Origin: Rossellomorea aquimaris
Lineage (GTDB): Bacteria > Bacillota > Bacilli > Bacillales > Bacillaceae_B
Length of the DNA stretch: 58,190 bases
Direction of reading: 5' to 3'
NCBI RefSeq assembly: GCF_020171925.1
Contig: NZ_JAIVAR010000012.1
Span: 1 to 58,190 of the forward strand
This document shows positions 38,170 through 48,894 of this stretch, piece after piece (the first letter of the stretch is position 1; the number at the start of each line of letters is the position of its first letter). The translations under genes and the position numbers were made by a program. The notes beneath the pieces are model-generated. The model made no database searches. It saw only the letters and a program-made list of their open reading frames with translations, and had not been told where the DNA came from.

Positions 38170-40662
38170 ATGGGTAAAGTCAATCAGACAATCATAGAAC
38201 CTGTCCAGAATGTAGACATTGAACACACCAGAATGGAATTGTCCAAAGGGATCAAGTCGGTCTATTCCAAATTGGAATGGCTTTTTGTACAAAAAGGGGT
38301 CGCGCTATTTATCATCGGATTCTTGCTTGGCAGGGCACTCATCCTGTCCCACTTGACTCCATTCGCCCTTCCTTTCTTTGCATCGGTGTATCTTGTCAGA
38401 AGGGAAAAGTCTCCGATCGCATTGCTTGGGCTGCTCGCAGGGGCAGTCACATTATCGTTCTACAGTATCAGTTATACGTTTGCGAGTACGATAATATTCC
38501 TATTAGTTTTCCGGATGACACAGAAATACCATAAAAACGAACTGAAATATGTGGCGTTCTATGTGCTGTTCACTGTACTGGGCGTCAAGCTTACCTTCAA
38601 TTACATCCAGCAGGATCAGATCCTGACCATTTACAACGGTGTGATGGCGATGATTGAAGCAAGCCTTGCCTTTCTATTAACCTATATTTTTATTCAAAGT
38701 GTCCCCCTTGTGACGGTGCAACGCAGAAGAAAGTCACTGAAAACGGAAGAAGTCGTCAGTGTGATCATCCTGCTCGCTTCGATCATGACAGGGACGATCG
38801 GCTGGGCGGTTTATGGGCTATCAATCGAGCATATTTTATCTCGATACTTGGTTTTATTATTTTCGTTCGTTGCGGGTGCGACCATCGGTTCGACCGTGGG
38901 GGTCGTGACCGGACTTATTTTCAGCTTGGCCAGTGTAGCAAGCTTCTTTCAAATGAGCTTGCTTGCTTTTTCAGGTCTTTTGGGCGGATTGATGAAGGAA
39001 GGGAAAAAGTTCGGGGCGGCGATCGGTCTCTTGATCGCCACTCTCCTCATGGGCATGTACGGGGATAATGATACGGTGTTGACACAGACTTTATATGAAT
39101 CCGGGGTTGCCATTCTCCTATTATTCCTGACACCTCAGAGCCTCGCGCTGCAGATCGCCAAGCATATCCCTGGTACGCCTGAGTATCAACAGGAACAGCA
39201 GGGATATATGAGAAGGGTGAGGGATGTGACCGCAAGCCGCGTCACGCAGTTTTCGTCTGTGTTTCAGGCGCTATCCAACAGCTTTCAGCAAATCGAAGAG
39301 CAAATGGTCGAGGAAGAAGACAAGGAATTCGATTACTTCCTTAGCAATGTGACGGAGAAGACATGTCAAACCTGCTTTAAGAAGGATCAGTGCTGGTCGA
39401 GGAATTTTGATAAAACGTACAATTTGATGAAGGACGTGATGAATGAGTTCGATCAAGGAAAGATCCCACTCAACCCGCGTCTTCACAGGGAGCTTGATAA
39501 GCATTGTACGAAAGAAAAGAAGCTGCAGGACACGATTTACCAGGAGCTCACCTTTTATCAGGCGAATCTTAAATTGAAAAAGCAGGTAAAAGAGAGCAGG
39601 AAGCTTGTAGCGGATCAACTGCTCGGTGTATCAGAGGTGATGAGTAATTTTGCAAAGGAGATACAAAGAGAACGGGAGAACCATTACATCCAGGAAGAGC
39701 AAATCCATGCCAGTATCAATGAGTTCGGAATTGAAATTGAAAACATCGAGATCTACAACCTGGAACAGGGACATGTGGACATCGATATGACCATCCCATA
39801 CTGCGGCGGTCATGGACAAGGGGAAAAACTGATTGCACCGATGCTATCGGATATCCTAGGTGAAAACATTGTGGTGTATAAAGAGGACTGTGCACAGTTC
39901 CCGAATGGTCATTGTCAGCTGACGTTCAAATCTGCGAAGAAATTTGTCGTGGACACTGGGGTTTCCCATGCAGCCAAGGGCGGCGGCTTGGTATCCGGTG
40001 ACAGTTTCTCGATGATCGAGCTTGGTGCCGGGAAATTCGCAGTGGCGATCAGTGATGGCATGGGGAACGGTGAGCGGGCACATTATGAAAGCAATGAAAC
40101 ACTCAGGTTGTTGAAAAAGATCCTCGAATCGGGGATCGAAGAGGAAGTCGCCATCAAATCCGTCAATTCGATCCTGTCACTGAGGACGAATGATGAAATC
40201 TTCTCGACACTTGATTTAGCCATGATCGACCTGCAGAACGCATCCTCCAAATTTTTGAAGATCGGATCGACCCCAAGCTTCATCAAGCGGGGGGATAAAG
40301 TGATGAAGATCGAAGCCAGCAACCTGCCGATGGGCATGCTGCAACAAGATTTTGATGTGGATGTCGTATCCGAGCAGTTGAAGGCCGGGGATCTCCTGAT
40401 CATGATGAGTGACGGGGCCTTTGAAGGGCCGAAGCATGTAGAGAATTACGACCTTTGGATGAAACGTAAGGTGAAGGACCTTGAAACCGATGATCCGCAG
40501 GAAGTCGCGGACATCCTGATGGAAGAAGTGATCCGAACAAGCTCTGGGCTGATTGATGATGACATGACGATCCTTGTGTCAAAAATCAAGCATAATATAC
40601 CGAAATGGTCATCGATCCCTGTACAGAAATCACAAGAGAAAGATAAAAAGAGAATCTCGTAA
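38170..40662 (+). CDS. spoIIE: Stage II sporulation protein E
   Basis: 830 residues. About ten membrane helices (45-330), a central regulatory region with a CxxC..C cluster (TCQTCFKKDQC, ~398-408) and FtsZ-interaction function, and a C-terminal PP2C-type phosphatase (590-820) with SDGMGNGERA and DDDMTILVSK as metal sites. It dephosphorylates SpoIIAA, releasing sigma-F in the forespore, and helps polar septation. GGGGAGTG precedes ATG. It carries its own Spo0A-type promoter. Confidence 0.97.
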   Translation: MGKVNQTIIEPVQNVDIEHTRMELSKGIKSVYSKLEWLFVQKGVALFIIGFLLGRALILSHLTPFALPFFASVYLVRREKSPIALLGLLAGAVTLSFYSISYTFASTIIFLLVFRMTQKYHKNELKYVAFYVLFTVLGVKLTFNYIQQDQILTIYNGVMAMIEASLAFLLTYIFIQSVPLVTVQRRRKSLKTEEVVSVIILLASIMTGTIGWAVYGLSIEHILSRYLVLLFSFVAGATIGSTVGVVTGLIFSLASVASFFQMSLLAFSGLLGGLMKEGKKFGAAIGLLIATLLMGMYGDNDTVLTQTLYESGVAILLLFLTPQSLALQIAKHIPGTPEYQQEQQGYMRRVRDVTASRVTQFSSVFQALSNSFQQIEEQMVEEEDKEFDYFLSNVTEKTCQTCFKKDQCWSRNFDKTYNLMKDVMNEFDQGKIPLNPRLHRELDKHCTKEKKLQDTIYQELTFYQANLKLKKQVKESRKLVADQLLGVSEVMSNFAKEIQRERENHYIQEEQIHASINEFGIEIENIEIYNLEQGHVDIDMTIPYCGGHGQGEKLIAPMLSDILGENIVVYKEDCAQFPNGHCQLTFKSAKKFVVDTGVSHAAKGGGLVSGDSFSMIELGAGKFAVAISDGMGNGERAHYESNETLRLLKKILESGIEEEVAIKSVNSILSLRTNDEIFSTLDLAMIDLQNASSKFLKIGSTPSFIKRGDKVMKIEASNLPMGMLQQDFDVDVVSEQLKAGDLLIMMSDGAFEGPKHVENYDLWMKRKVKDLETDDPQEVADILMEEVIRTSSGLIDDDMTILVSKIKHNIPKWSSIPVQKSQEKDKKRIS

Positions 40663-40759
40663 GAAGCGGGAATCCCTCTATAAAAATATTGAAATGACGT
40701 ATAAATCCCCCTCGATTCGGCGAAGATGATACCATCTTTTGAATTAGGAGGGGAGTATG

Positions 40760-41500
40760 ATGAAGACAGGTACACTTCGTCAAATTCTATTGATAACGGA
40801 TGGTTGCTCAAATCAAGGGGAAGACCCGATTGCCATGGCGGCACTCGCCAAGGAGCAGGGGATCTCAGTAAATGTCATCGGGGTCATGGACAATGATGTG
40901 ATCGATGATAATGGCATGCAGGAGATCGAAGGGATCGCTCTATCGGGCGGCGGGGTAAGTCAGATCGTTTATGCCCAGCAGCTTTCGCAAACCGTCCAGA
41001 TGGTGACGAGAAAAGCAATGACCCAAACCCTTCAGGGGGTAGTGAATAATGAACTGAAGCAAATCCTCGGTAAATCGGCATCAATGGAAGAACTGCCTCC
41101 CGAACAGCGCGGGGAAGTAATGGAAGTAGTCGATGAGCTGGGAGAATCGGTCGACATGGAAGTGTTGATTCTTGTCGACACATCCGCAAGTATGAAACAT
41201 AAGCTTCCGACCGTAAAGGAAGCCTTGCTGGATCTGTCTTTAAGCTTGAATGCTAGAATGGGAGATAATAAATTCTCGGTGTTCGTATTTCCCGGGAAAC
41301 GACAAGATGTCGAAAAATTGCTGGATTGGACACCGAAGCTCGAAACCCTTACGAGCATTTTTTCGAAGCTGTCTCCTGGCGGTATCACACCGACAGGCCC
41401 TGCAATTTCAGAAGCATTGACGTATTTCAAGAAAAAACGTTCACTAAGGGGTTTGCTCTCTCGTGGCGATGATGAACAATACTTCGAAGAAACCATTTAA
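40760..41500 (+). CDS. yabS: VWA-domain protein YabS
   Basis: 246 residues with a von Willebrand A-like fold: ILLITDGCSNQGEDP at the start and a second LVDTSASM metal-site motif near residue 135. Function unknown. ATG at 40760 is better spaced from AGGAGG than ATG at 40757. Its last 38 bp overlap yabT, pointing to joint expression. Confidence 0.87.
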   Translation: MKTGTLRQILLITDGCSNQGEDPIAMAALAKEQGISVNVIGVMDNDVIDDNGMQEIEGIALSGGGVSQIVYAQQLSQTVQMVTRKAMTQTLQGVVNNELKQILGKSASMEELPPEQRGEVMEVVDELGESVDMEVLILVDTSASMKHKLPTVKEALLDLSLSLNARMGDNKFSVFVFPGKRQDVEKLLDWTPKLETLTSIFSKLSPGGITPTGPAISEALTYFKKKRSLRGLLSRGDDEQYFEETI

Positions 41501-42470
41501 CTTTCCGGCAGGCACCGTCATCAGGGGAAAATGGTATAAGTCGATCTACACGATTGTGAAAGAGCTCGGTTATGGTGCCAACGGAATGGTATACCTGGTA
41601 CAGGGATCCTCCGGTTACCTTGCACTGAAGATGAGTGAGAGCAATGTGTCAATCACCTCTGAGGTCAATGTGTTAAAATCGTTTTCAAAGGTCCAGGGAA
41701 CACCCCTTGGACCTAAACTTCATCAGGTGGATGATTGGGAAACGAGGGGCCAGCGGATCCACTTTTATGCAATGGAATATATCCAGGGAGTGAACCTGCT
41801 CGATTTCGTGCAGTCGAAAGGCTTTGCCTGGACAGGCGTACTGATTGCGCAGCTCCTTTCCGATTTGGAACGGATCCACGGTGAAGGCTGGGTATTCGGT
41901 GATCTTAAACCAGAAAATTTGATTGTTACGGGGCCGCCTTACCGCATACGCTGTATCGATGTCGGGGGGACGACGATCCAGGGAAGGGCGATCAAGGAAT
42001 TCACAGAGTTCTTTGACCGGGGTTACTGGCTCGGGGCTTCTAGAAGAGCAGAGCCATCCTATGACCTATTCTCCGTCGGCATGATTTTTATCAATCTGGC
42101 ATATCCGCAGCGTTTCAATAAGACCGAGACCGGGAATATGCAACAATTAAGGAAGGCGATCGGGGCAAAAAGTCAATTGAGTAAGTTCCAATCGACCATC
42201 GAAAAAGCGCTGCAAGGAACCTTCCGTTCTGCGGGGGAGATGAGGAATCATCTTCTGAACAGCCTTTCACAAGGTGGTGGGACCGTCAAGCCTCAAGCGC
42301 GTCAGCAAACTGGGACGGGGCCGGCAATCCCTTCTTCAAAACCGAAGGCGCAGCGGAGCAGGGTGCAGAATCAAAAACGTAAGAAAAGCAGTCATTTCCT
42401 TGAAACCGTACTTGTCGTCATGATTGTATCGCTGCTTTATATCTTATATATCTACGGTGAACTCCTGTAG
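41463..42470 (+). CDS. yabT: Membrane-anchored serine/threonine kinase YabT
   Basis: 335 residues. Kinase fold with LGYGANGMVY (glycine loop), ALKMS (catalytic Lys), FGDLKPENLI (catalytic Asp) and DVGG in place of DFG. The HRD-position arginine is replaced by glycine, so it is a non-RD kinase. A proline/serine linker and one C-terminal membrane helix follow (310-330). In B. subtilis it phosphorylates RecA and other targets during sporulation. Start GTG at 41463 is best placed behind AAGGGG. Confidence 0.9.
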   Translation: MAMMNNTSKKPFNFPAGTVIRGKWYKSIYTIVKELGYGANGMVYLVQGSSGYLALKMSESNVSITSEVNVLKSFSKVQGTPLGPKLHQVDDWETRGQRIHFYAMEYIQGVNLLDFVQSKGFAWTGVLIAQLLSDLERIHGEGWVFGDLKPENLIVTGPPYRIRCIDVGGTTIQGRAIKEFTEFFDRGYWLGASRRAEPSYDLFSVGMIFINLAYPQRFNKTETGNMQQLRKAIGAKSQLSKFQSTIEKALQGTFRSAGEMRNHLLNSLSQGGGTVKPQARQQTGTGPAIPSSKPKAQRSRVQNQKRKKSSHFLETVLVVMIVSLLYILYIYGELL

Positions 42471-42536
42471 ATGATTAGAACCACGAATAGGAAACTGATA
42501 CAATAAGGAAAACAAGACGTGGTAGAGGAAGTGGAC

Positions 42537-43943
42537 ATGATTGAAAAGGTGATTAAGGATTTCATCGGGCGTCACGGGCTGATTGAAACAGGGGACCGGA
42601 TCGTGGTGGCTGTTTCAGGCGGACCTGACTCTTTGGCGCTGCTTCATTTTCTTCATGTGAATAGAAAAGAATGGGGAGCGGAAGTGATGGCTGCTCATCT
42701 CGATCATATGTTTCGGGGAGAGGAGTCTTATCGTGAGCTCCTTTTTGTTAAGCAGTTTTGTGAGGAACAGAGCATTGGATTCCATGGGGAGAGAATCGAT
42801 GTGCCCCGTATCATGGAAGCCGAAAGCGGCAGTCTTCAAGAGATTGCAAGAAAAGTCCGTTATGATTACTTAAGAGGGATCATGAAGGAAGTATCCGCCG
42901 ATAAGCTGGCGCTTGGTCATCATGGCGATGATCAGATGGAAACGATCTTGATGAAGCTCACACGGGGGTCTGCTGGCATGGGCAGGGCAGGAATTCCATA
43001 TACACGTGATTTTCCGCCGGGTGAGATCATTCGCCCATTTCTTCCGATTACGAAGAAGGAGATCGAGGAATATTGCGAGGAGCATGGGCTTTCTCCCCGG
43101 AGGGATCCGAGCAATGATAAGGATGATTATACGAGGAATCGATTCCGAAGAGTCGTCATTCCTTTTTTGAAACGGGAAAATCCGCTTGCCCATCTTCAAT
43201 TCCAACAATTTAGTGAAGAAATCTCAGAAGATGAACAGTATTTAGAGGAATTAACGCGACAGAAATTGAATACAGTATGGAATAATACAGAGGTTTTCTC
43301 TGCATTGGATATTAAGGGCTTCCTGGCAATGGCTGAGCCTTTACAAAGAAGAGGGATTAATCTAATATTAAACTATCTTTACAAACTTAGACCATCTTCT
43401 TTAGCAACTATACATATTTACGATGTATTGGGTATATTAAGAGGAAAATCACCTAATGCCAGCTTGGATTTACCTGGAGGTCTCCGCGTAACAAGGGCGT
43501 ATGATACCTGTTATTTTCACTTTGGGGAATTAGCGACTGGTCAAGCCCCGTATTGTTATCAATTAAAGGATGACCAACCTCTCACCCTTCCAAGCGGTTC
43601 TCAATTCGTTCTCCATGATTCTTTAAAGGATATAGATGGTAGCAGCAGTGACTGTGTGTATTTAAATCGCGAAGACATTGCGCTTCCCCTGTACATCCGG
43701 ACAAGGAAGGCAGGAGATCGATTGAAGATCAAGGGTTTACAAGGAACGAAGAAACTCAAATCCCTTTTCATTGACGAGAAGATCCCGCGCCATTTGCGTG
43801 AAGAGTGGCCGATTGTCACGGACTCAAAGGATGAAATCCTCTGGGTGCCTGGGATCAAGAAGTCAATTTATGATTTAGGTGAAGCAGGGGTAAATGGTTT
43901 AGTAGTACAATTTAAAAGCAATCATCTTCTAGGAGGCAGTTGA
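42537..43943 (+). CDS. tilS: tRNA(Ile)-lysidine synthetase TilS
   Basis: 468 residues. PP-loop VAVSGGPDSLALLHF near residue 25, LGHHGDDQMET and DYTRNRFR, then the substrate-binding C-terminal domain (RTRKAGDRLKIKG). It converts C34 of tRNA-Ile2 to lysidine so AUA is read as Ile. ATG at 42537 with GAGGA seven bases upstream is preferred to GTG at 42519. hpt follows at 3 bp, as in B. subtilis. Confidence 0.95.
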   Translation: MIEKVIKDFIGRHGLIETGDRIVVAVSGGPDSLALLHFLHVNRKEWGAEVMAAHLDHMFRGEESYRELLFVKQFCEEQSIGFHGERIDVPRIMEAESGSLQEIARKVRYDYLRGIMKEVSADKLALGHHGDDQMETILMKLTRGSAGMGRAGIPYTRDFPPGEIIRPFLPITKKEIEEYCEEHGLSPRRDPSNDKDDYTRNRFRRVVIPFLKRENPLAHLQFQQFSEEISEDEQYLEELTRQKLNTVWNNTEVFSALDIKGFLAMAEPLQRRGINLILNYLYKLRPSSLATIHIYDVLGILRGKSPNASLDLPGGLRVTRAYDTCYFHFGELATGQAPYCYQLKDDQPLTLPSGSQFVLHDSLKDIDGSSSDCVYLNREDIALPLYIRTRKAGDRLKIKGLQGTKKLKSLFIDEKIPRHLREEWPIVTDSKDEILWVPGIKKSIYDLGEAGVNGLVVQFKSNHLLGGS

Positions 43944-43946
43944 ACA

Positions 43947-44495
43947 TTGTTAAATCAGGATATTGAAAAAGTATTGATTTCAGAGGAAGAACTTCAGGCA
44001 AAGATTAAAGACTTAGGGGCTCAGCTTACAGAGGAATATCAAGATAAGTTCCCTTTGGCGATCGGTGTATTGAAAGGCGCCATGCCTTTTATGGCTGACC
44101 TTTGCAAACGGATGGATACGCACATGGAAATGGATTTCATGGATGTATCAAGCTATGGGAATTCCACTGTTTCTTCCGGTGAAGTGAAGATTGTGAAGGA
44201 CTTGGATACAAAGGTGGAAGGCCGCGACATCCTGATCATCGAGGATATCATCGATAGCGGATTGACACTGAGCTACCTGGTGGAATTGTTCCGTTACCGT
44301 AAAGCAAAATCCATCAGCATCGTCACCCTTCTTGATAAACCATCCGGACGTAAAGCGGATATCACTGCTGATTACGTTGGGTTCATCGTCCCAGATGAAT
44401 TCGTTGTCGGATACGGCCTTGATTATGCGGAAAGATACCGCAACCTGCCATATATCGGCGTGTTGAAACCTGAAGTGTATACAACAGGTGAATAA
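43947..44495 (+). CDS. hpt: Hypoxanthine phosphoribosyltransferase
   Basis: 182 residues. PRPP loop [13 protein letters not shown] near residue 92; LLDKPSGRK and [20 protein letters not shown] complete the type I PRTase fold. It salvages hypoxanthine (and guanine). The TilS-Hpt pair acts with FtsH expression in B. subtilis. Start TTG at 43947 behind AGGAGG (10 bases). Confidence 0.96.
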   Translation: MLNQDIEKVLISEEELQAKIKDLGAQLTEEYQDKFPLAIGVLKGAMPFMADLCKRMDTHMEMDFMDVSSYGNSTVSSGEVKIVKDLDTKVEGRDILIIEDIIDSGLTLSYLVELFRYRKAKSISIVTLLDKPSGRKADITADYVGFIVPDEFVVGYGLDYAERYRNLPYIGVLKPEVYTTGE

Positions 44496-44619
44496 GCGTA
44501 ATCTAAAGAAGGTATTCTAATCGTTTTATTGGTAAACATCAAGTGCAATTTGTTGTACTGCCATGATTTACTATGATACTATTTTACTTAGTTTGTTTAC
44601 CCGTGGGAGGAGGTAAGGG

Positions 44620-46590
44620 ATGAACCGGATCTTTCGAAACACCATATTCTATTTACTGGTCTTTTTAGTCATTATAGGTGTGGTGAGTTATTTCAGTAAC
44701 AACAACGAACCAACCAAAAATATTGAATACAGCACTTTCATCAACCAGCTGGAAAAAGGGGATGTCCAATCATTCTCCATTCAGCCAGGCAGAGGTGTAT
44801 ATGAGGTAAAAGGAGAGTTAAAGGGAGCTGAAGAAGGAGAATCCTTTTTAACGTATGTCCTGACTACCGATGGCAAGTTGATGGATCAAATCAACGCCGC
44901 CGCTTCCAAGCAAGATGTTGATGTGAAAGTCTTACAAGCTAAAGAAACAAGTGGATGGGTATCGTTCTTCACAACGATCATTCCATTTGTCATCATTTTC
45001 ATCCTCTTCTTCTTCTTGCTGAACCAGGCCCAAGGTGGGGGAAGCCGCGTCATGAACTTCGGTAAAAGTAAGGCGAAGTTATATAGCGAAGAGAAGAAGA
45101 AAGTCCGTTTCAAAGATGTAGCCGGAGCGGATGAAGAGAAACAGGAATTAGTAGAGGTCGTGGAATTCCTTAAAGATCCACGTAAATTCTCTGAAATAGG
45201 TGCACGCATTCCGAAAGGGGTTCTCTTGGTGGGACCTCCAGGAACAGGTAAAACGTTGCTTGCGAGAGCCGTTGCAGGGGAAGCGGGAGTACCGTTCTTC
45301 TCCATCAGTGGTTCGGACTTCGTCGAAATGTTCGTCGGGGTCGGTGCATCACGTGTACGTGACTTGTTTGAAAATGCTAAGAAAAACGCACCTTGTATCA
45401 TCTTCATCGATGAGATCGATGCAGTGGGTCGCCAGCGTGGAGCAGGTCTTGGCGGAGGTCACGACGAACGTGAACAGACGCTTAACCAATTGCTTGTCGA
45501 AATGGATGGTTTCGGGGCCAACGAAGGAATCATCATCGTTGCCGCTACCAACAGACCAGACATCCTTGACCCTGCGTTACTGCGTCCAGGTCGTTTTGAC
45601 CGTCAAATCACGGTTGACCGTCCGGATGTCAATGGTCGTGAAGCCGTACTCAAAGTACATGCACGCAACAAGCCTCTCGATGATACAGTCGACTTGAAGG
45701 CGATCGCGATGAGGACACCAGGTTTCTCAGGTGCTGACCTTGAAAACCTACTGAACGAGGCAGCCCTTGTGGCAGCTCGTGAAGACAAGAAGAAAATCGA
45801 TATGCGCGATATCGACGAAGCGACGGACCGCGTCATCGCGGGACCAGCGAAGAAGAGCCGTGTCATATCCGAGAAGGAACGCAAAATCGTTGCCTTCCAC
45901 GAAGCCGGTCATACCGTCATCGGTGTCGTATTGGATGAAGCCGATATGGTCCACAAAGTAACCATCGTTCCTCGAGGGCAGGCAGGCGGATATGCCGTCA
46001 TGCTTCCTAAAGAAGACCGTTACTTCATGACAAAGCCGGAGCTTCTTGATAAGATCACGGGATTACTCGGCGGTCGCGTTGCCGAAGAAATCATCTTCGG
46101 TGAAGTTTCTACGGGTGCCCACAATGACTTCCAGCGTGCAACAGGCATTGCGCGCAAGATGGTGACTGAATACGGGATGAGTGACAAGCTCGGACCGCTT
46201 CAATTCGGTCAGCAACAAGGAGGTCAAGTGTTCCTTGGACGTGACATCAATAGTGAACAAAACTATTCAGATGCCATCGCCCATGAAATCGACATGGAAA
46301 TGCAGCGCCTGATCAAGGAAAGCTATGCACGTGCGAAAAAGATTCTTACAGAGAATCGCGATAAGCTTGAACTGATTGCCAAAACGCTGCTTGACGTCGA
46401 AACACTGGATGCGGCACAAATCAAGCATCTAGTCGATCACGGAACGCTGCCTGAACGCGTTTACGAATCCGACAAAGCTGGCAACAGCGACGTCAAAGTA
46501 AACATCCAAAAGAAAAACGAACAAAATGTGATCGAAGCAGAAACGCCTTCTACCAAAGAAGACGAATCCGACAAAAACGATCGCGTCTAA
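44620..46590 (+). CDS. ftsH: ATP-dependent zinc metalloprotease FtsH
   Basis: 656 residues. Two N-terminal membrane helices (6-26, 112-132) flank an extracytoplasmic loop. The AAA+ module has [19 protein letters not shown] and the pore motif [13 protein letters not shown] is the zinc protease site (about 430). Acidic C-terminal tail. Degrades membrane and regulatory proteins, including Spo0E-type targets in B. subtilis. TTGTTG-16-TATGAT at 44550-44577 may be its promoter. GGGAGGAGG precedes ATG. Confidence 0.98.
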   Translation: MNRIFRNTIFYLLVFLVIIGVVSYFSNNNEPTKNIEYSTFINQLEKGDVQSFSIQPGRGVYEVKGELKGAEEGESFLTYVLTTDGKLMDQINAAASKQDVDVKVLQAKETSGWVSFFTTIIPFVIIFILFFFLLNQAQGGGSRVMNFGKSKAKLYSEEKKKVRFKDVAGADEEKQELVEVVEFLKDPRKFSEIGARIPKGVLLVGPPGTGKTLLARAVAGEAGVPFFSISGSDFVEMFVGVGASRVRDLFENAKKNAPCIIFIDEIDAVGRQRGAGLGGGHDEREQTLNQLLVEMDGFGANEGIIIVAATNRPDILDPALLRPGRFDRQITVDRPDVNGREAVLKVHARNKPLDDTVDLKAIAMRTPGFSGADLENLLNEAALVAAREDKKKIDMRDIDEATDRVIAGPAKKSRVISEKERKIVAFHEAGHTVIGVVLDEADMVHKVTIVPRGQAGGYAVMLPKEDRYFMTKPELLDKITGLLGGRVAEEIIFGEVSTGAHNDFQRATGIARKMVTEYGMSDKLGPLQFGQQQGGQVFLGRDINSEQNYSDAIAHEIDMEMQRLIKESYARAKKILTENRDKLELIAKTLLDVETLDAAQIKHLVDHGTLPERVYESDKAGNSDVKVNIQKKNEQNVIEAETPSTKEDESDKNDRV

Positions 46591-46595
46591 TACAG

Positions 46596-46630
46596 AAAGA
46601 CTGCACCTTTAAATGGGTGCAGTCTTTTTT
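46596..46630 (+). terminator. Terminator after ftsH
   Basis: AAAGACTGCACC pairs with GGTGCAGTCTTT, followed by T. Confidence 0.92.
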
Positions 46631-46768
46631 GGTTTATGTAGATGTAACCTAACCGTAAACGTACAAAGATTTCTATAGAGGGTTTTTATGAGTACATTAG
46701 TCGAGGGATCTAAAATATTTAACGGCGCATTTGTTTTATAGAACAAACAAGTTAATTTTTAACGGATC

Positions 46769-46998
46769 CAGCTGGTGATTGGAGTGGAAGACGAAGACTC
46801 CTAATCGAAAAGCGGAAGGGCTTTGAAGAGAGGCGTGTGGCATAAGACGAATTGGCCACGAAGGCGTTCTTTGCCTTCTTGGTCGGTTTGGCTTATGACA
46901 TGTGCCTCTAAGCCCTGAAGCTAGACAGCAATTACCTTGCCGAGGAGGCTCACCAACCGCCCGCGGAAAGCGAAGTCTTCCACGGAAATCAACAGCGG
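46769..46998. repeat. Dispersed inverted-repeat element, copy 4 (interrupted)
   Basis: Ends CAGCTGGTGATTGGAGTGG and CACGGAAATCAACAGCGG. After GACTCCTAA it is interrupted by 123 bp of a second repeat in the opposite orientation to that in copy 3. The right half GAGGAGGCTCACC is retained. The interval 46631-47138 has no gene. Confidence 0.88.
46805..46927 (-). repeat. Nested TGTCTAGCT repeat, long form with hairpin
   Basis: Read on the minus strand it starts TGTCTAGCTTCAGGGCTTAG and ends CCTTCCGCTTTTCGA. Relative to 30039-30100 it has an extra central hairpin at 46841-46897: CATAAG with CTTATG outside, GAAGGC with GCCTTC inside, with several G-U compatible positions between. Confidence 0.78.
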
Positions 46999-47138
46999 CC
47001 TACAAAGGAGAAACTAGGTCCCGACCAAAGTTTTAAATCCATTAATATCAAGCCCCAGCTTTTGTACTTACCTATTATTTATCAGATATGGTATGATGTT
47101 TGCAGTGTGTGAAAACAATTGGCTTAGTAGGTGAAAAA

Positions 47139-47906
47139 ATGATCTTTGTAATGGATGTAGGTAATACAAATATCGTATATGGCGTATATGAAGGCGACCA
47201 TTTAAAATATCATTGGAGATCGGAAACCAATCGACATAAGACCGAAGATGAATTCGGCATGCTGGTGAAAAACCTGTTTCAGCACGTCGACTTGAAATTT
47301 GAAGACATAGACGGAATCATCATTTCCTCTGTAGTACCACCCATCATGTTCAGCCTCGAGCGCATGTGCGAAAAATACTTCCACATCACCCCGCTCGTAG
47401 TCGGGCCTGGCATCAAGACAGGATTGAATATTAAATATGAAAATCCTCGTGAAGTGGGTGCGGACCGTATTGTCAACGCGGTGGCAGGCATTCATGAATA
47501 CGGAGGTCCCCTTATCATCGTTGATTTTGGTACTGCTACAACGTACTGCTATATTAATGAAGATCGGCAGTATATGGGCGGGGCCATTGCACCTGGAATC
47601 GGAATCTCCACAGAGGCTCTTTATTCAAAGGCAGCCAAGCTTCCAAGGATTGAAATTGCCCGACCTGACGACATCATCGGGAAGAATACCGTAACGGCGA
47701 TGCAAGCAGGCATCCTATATGGATATGTCGGACAAGTTGAGGGAATCGTACAAAGAATGAAAGCGCAAAGTAAAGAAGAACCAACCGTCATTGCTACCGG
47801 TGGTCTTGCCACTTTGATCTCGAAAGAATCGAATTCGATTGATGTGGTGGATCCATATCTGACCCTTAAAGGATTGAAATTGATATACAAACGGAATAAG
47901 AACTAA
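47139..47906 (+). CDS. coaX: Type III pantothenate kinase
   Basis: 255 residues, ASKHA fold: [15 protein letters not shown] (phosphate 1 motif with Asp), [11 protein letters not shown] and IVDFGTATT. First committed step of CoA biosynthesis. Start: ATG at 47139 behind AGGTGA; the in-frame TTG at 47100 adds non-homologous residues. hslO follows at 23 bp. Confidence 0.96.
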   Translation: MIFVMDVGNTNIVYGVYEGDHLKYHWRSETNRHKTEDEFGMLVKNLFQHVDLKFEDIDGIIISSVVPPIMFSLERMCEKYFHITPLVVGPGIKTGLNIKYENPREVGADRIVNAVAGIHEYGGPLIIVDFGTATTYCYINEDRQYMGGAIAPGIGISTEALYSKAAKLPRIEIARPDDIIGKNTVTAMQAGILYGYVGQVEGIVQRMKAQSKEEPTVIATGGLATLISKESNSIDVVDPYLTLKGLKLIYKRNKN

Positions 47907-47929
47907 GAGAGAAAGAAAGGAGAAAGAAA

Positions 47930-48808
47930 ATGAGCGATTATTTAGTTAAAGCATTGGCTTACGATGGACAAGTGCGTGCGTATGCGGTGAAAAGCACCGA
48001 AACCGTCGGTGAAGCCCAAAGAAGACATGATACATGGCCGACTGCATCGGCAGCCCTTGGTCGATCCATCAGTGCGGGAGTGATGATGGGTGCCATGCTT
48101 AAAGGGGAGAACAAGTTAACCATTAAAGTCGAAGGCGGAGGTCCGATCGGAGCGATCATCGTGGACAGCAACGCCAAGGGGAATGTACGGGGATATGTAT
48201 CCAACCCTCATGTCCATTTCGATTTGAATGAACAAGGGAAGCTAGATGTCCGCCGGGCAGTCGGAACATCAGGAACGCTTTCCGTCGTAAAAGATATCGG
48301 TATGAGAGATCACTTCTCCGGTCAGGTGCCGATTGTATCAGGCGAACTCGGTGAAGATTTCACATATTACTTCGTGACATCAGAGCAAGTCCCTTCTTCC
48401 GTCGGAGTAGGTGTCCTTGTGAACCCGGATAATACAATCCTTGCTGCAGGAGGATTCATCCTTCAGTTGATGCCGGGTACGGATGATGAGACGATCACAA
48501 AGATTGAAGAGAGATTATCAAAAATCCCGCCAATCTCTAAATTGATCGAAAAAGGACTCACACCTGAAGAAATCCTTGAACAGGTCCTTGGAGAAGGTGA
48601 AGTGAAGGTATTGGAAACGATGCCGATCTCCTTTACATGTCAGTGTTCGAAAGAACGATTTGCAAATGCCATCATCAGCCTTGGTGAAACGGAGATCCAG
48701 GATATGATTGATGAGGACCGCCAAGCTGAAGCGAAGTGCCACTTCTGCAATGAAACATACGTATTTTCCGAGGATGAATTGAAAGAGCTGAAAGAAGAAG
48801 CAAAATAA
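47930..48808 (+). CDS. hslO: Redox-regulated chaperone Hsp33
   Basis: 292 residues. The N-terminal chaperone core is followed by the zinc/redox switch with CQC (about 236-238) and CHFC (about 269-272). Oxidation of these cysteines activates holdase activity under oxidative and heat stress. AAGGAGAAAG precedes ATG. Confidence 0.96.
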   Translation: MSDYLVKALAYDGQVRAYAVKSTETVGEAQRRHDTWPTASAALGRSISAGVMMGAMLKGENKLTIKVEGGGPIGAIIVDSNAKGNVRGYVSNPHVHFDLNEQGKLDVRRAVGTSGTLSVVKDIGMRDHFSGQVPIVSGELGEDFTYYFVTSEQVPSSVGVGVLVNPDNTILAAGGFILQLMPGTDDETITKIEERLSKIPPISKLIEKGLTPEEILEQVLGEGEVKVLETMPISFTCQCSKERFANAIISLGETEIQDMIDEDRQAEAKCHFCNETYVFSEDELKELKEEAK

Positions 48809-48894
48809 TCAGTGCCTAATGCGAAAGAAACATTCTCAGCAGTGCGTAAGCGAAGCCGAACGATAAACAAATCAATCAGGGAGATCGACCGTTC

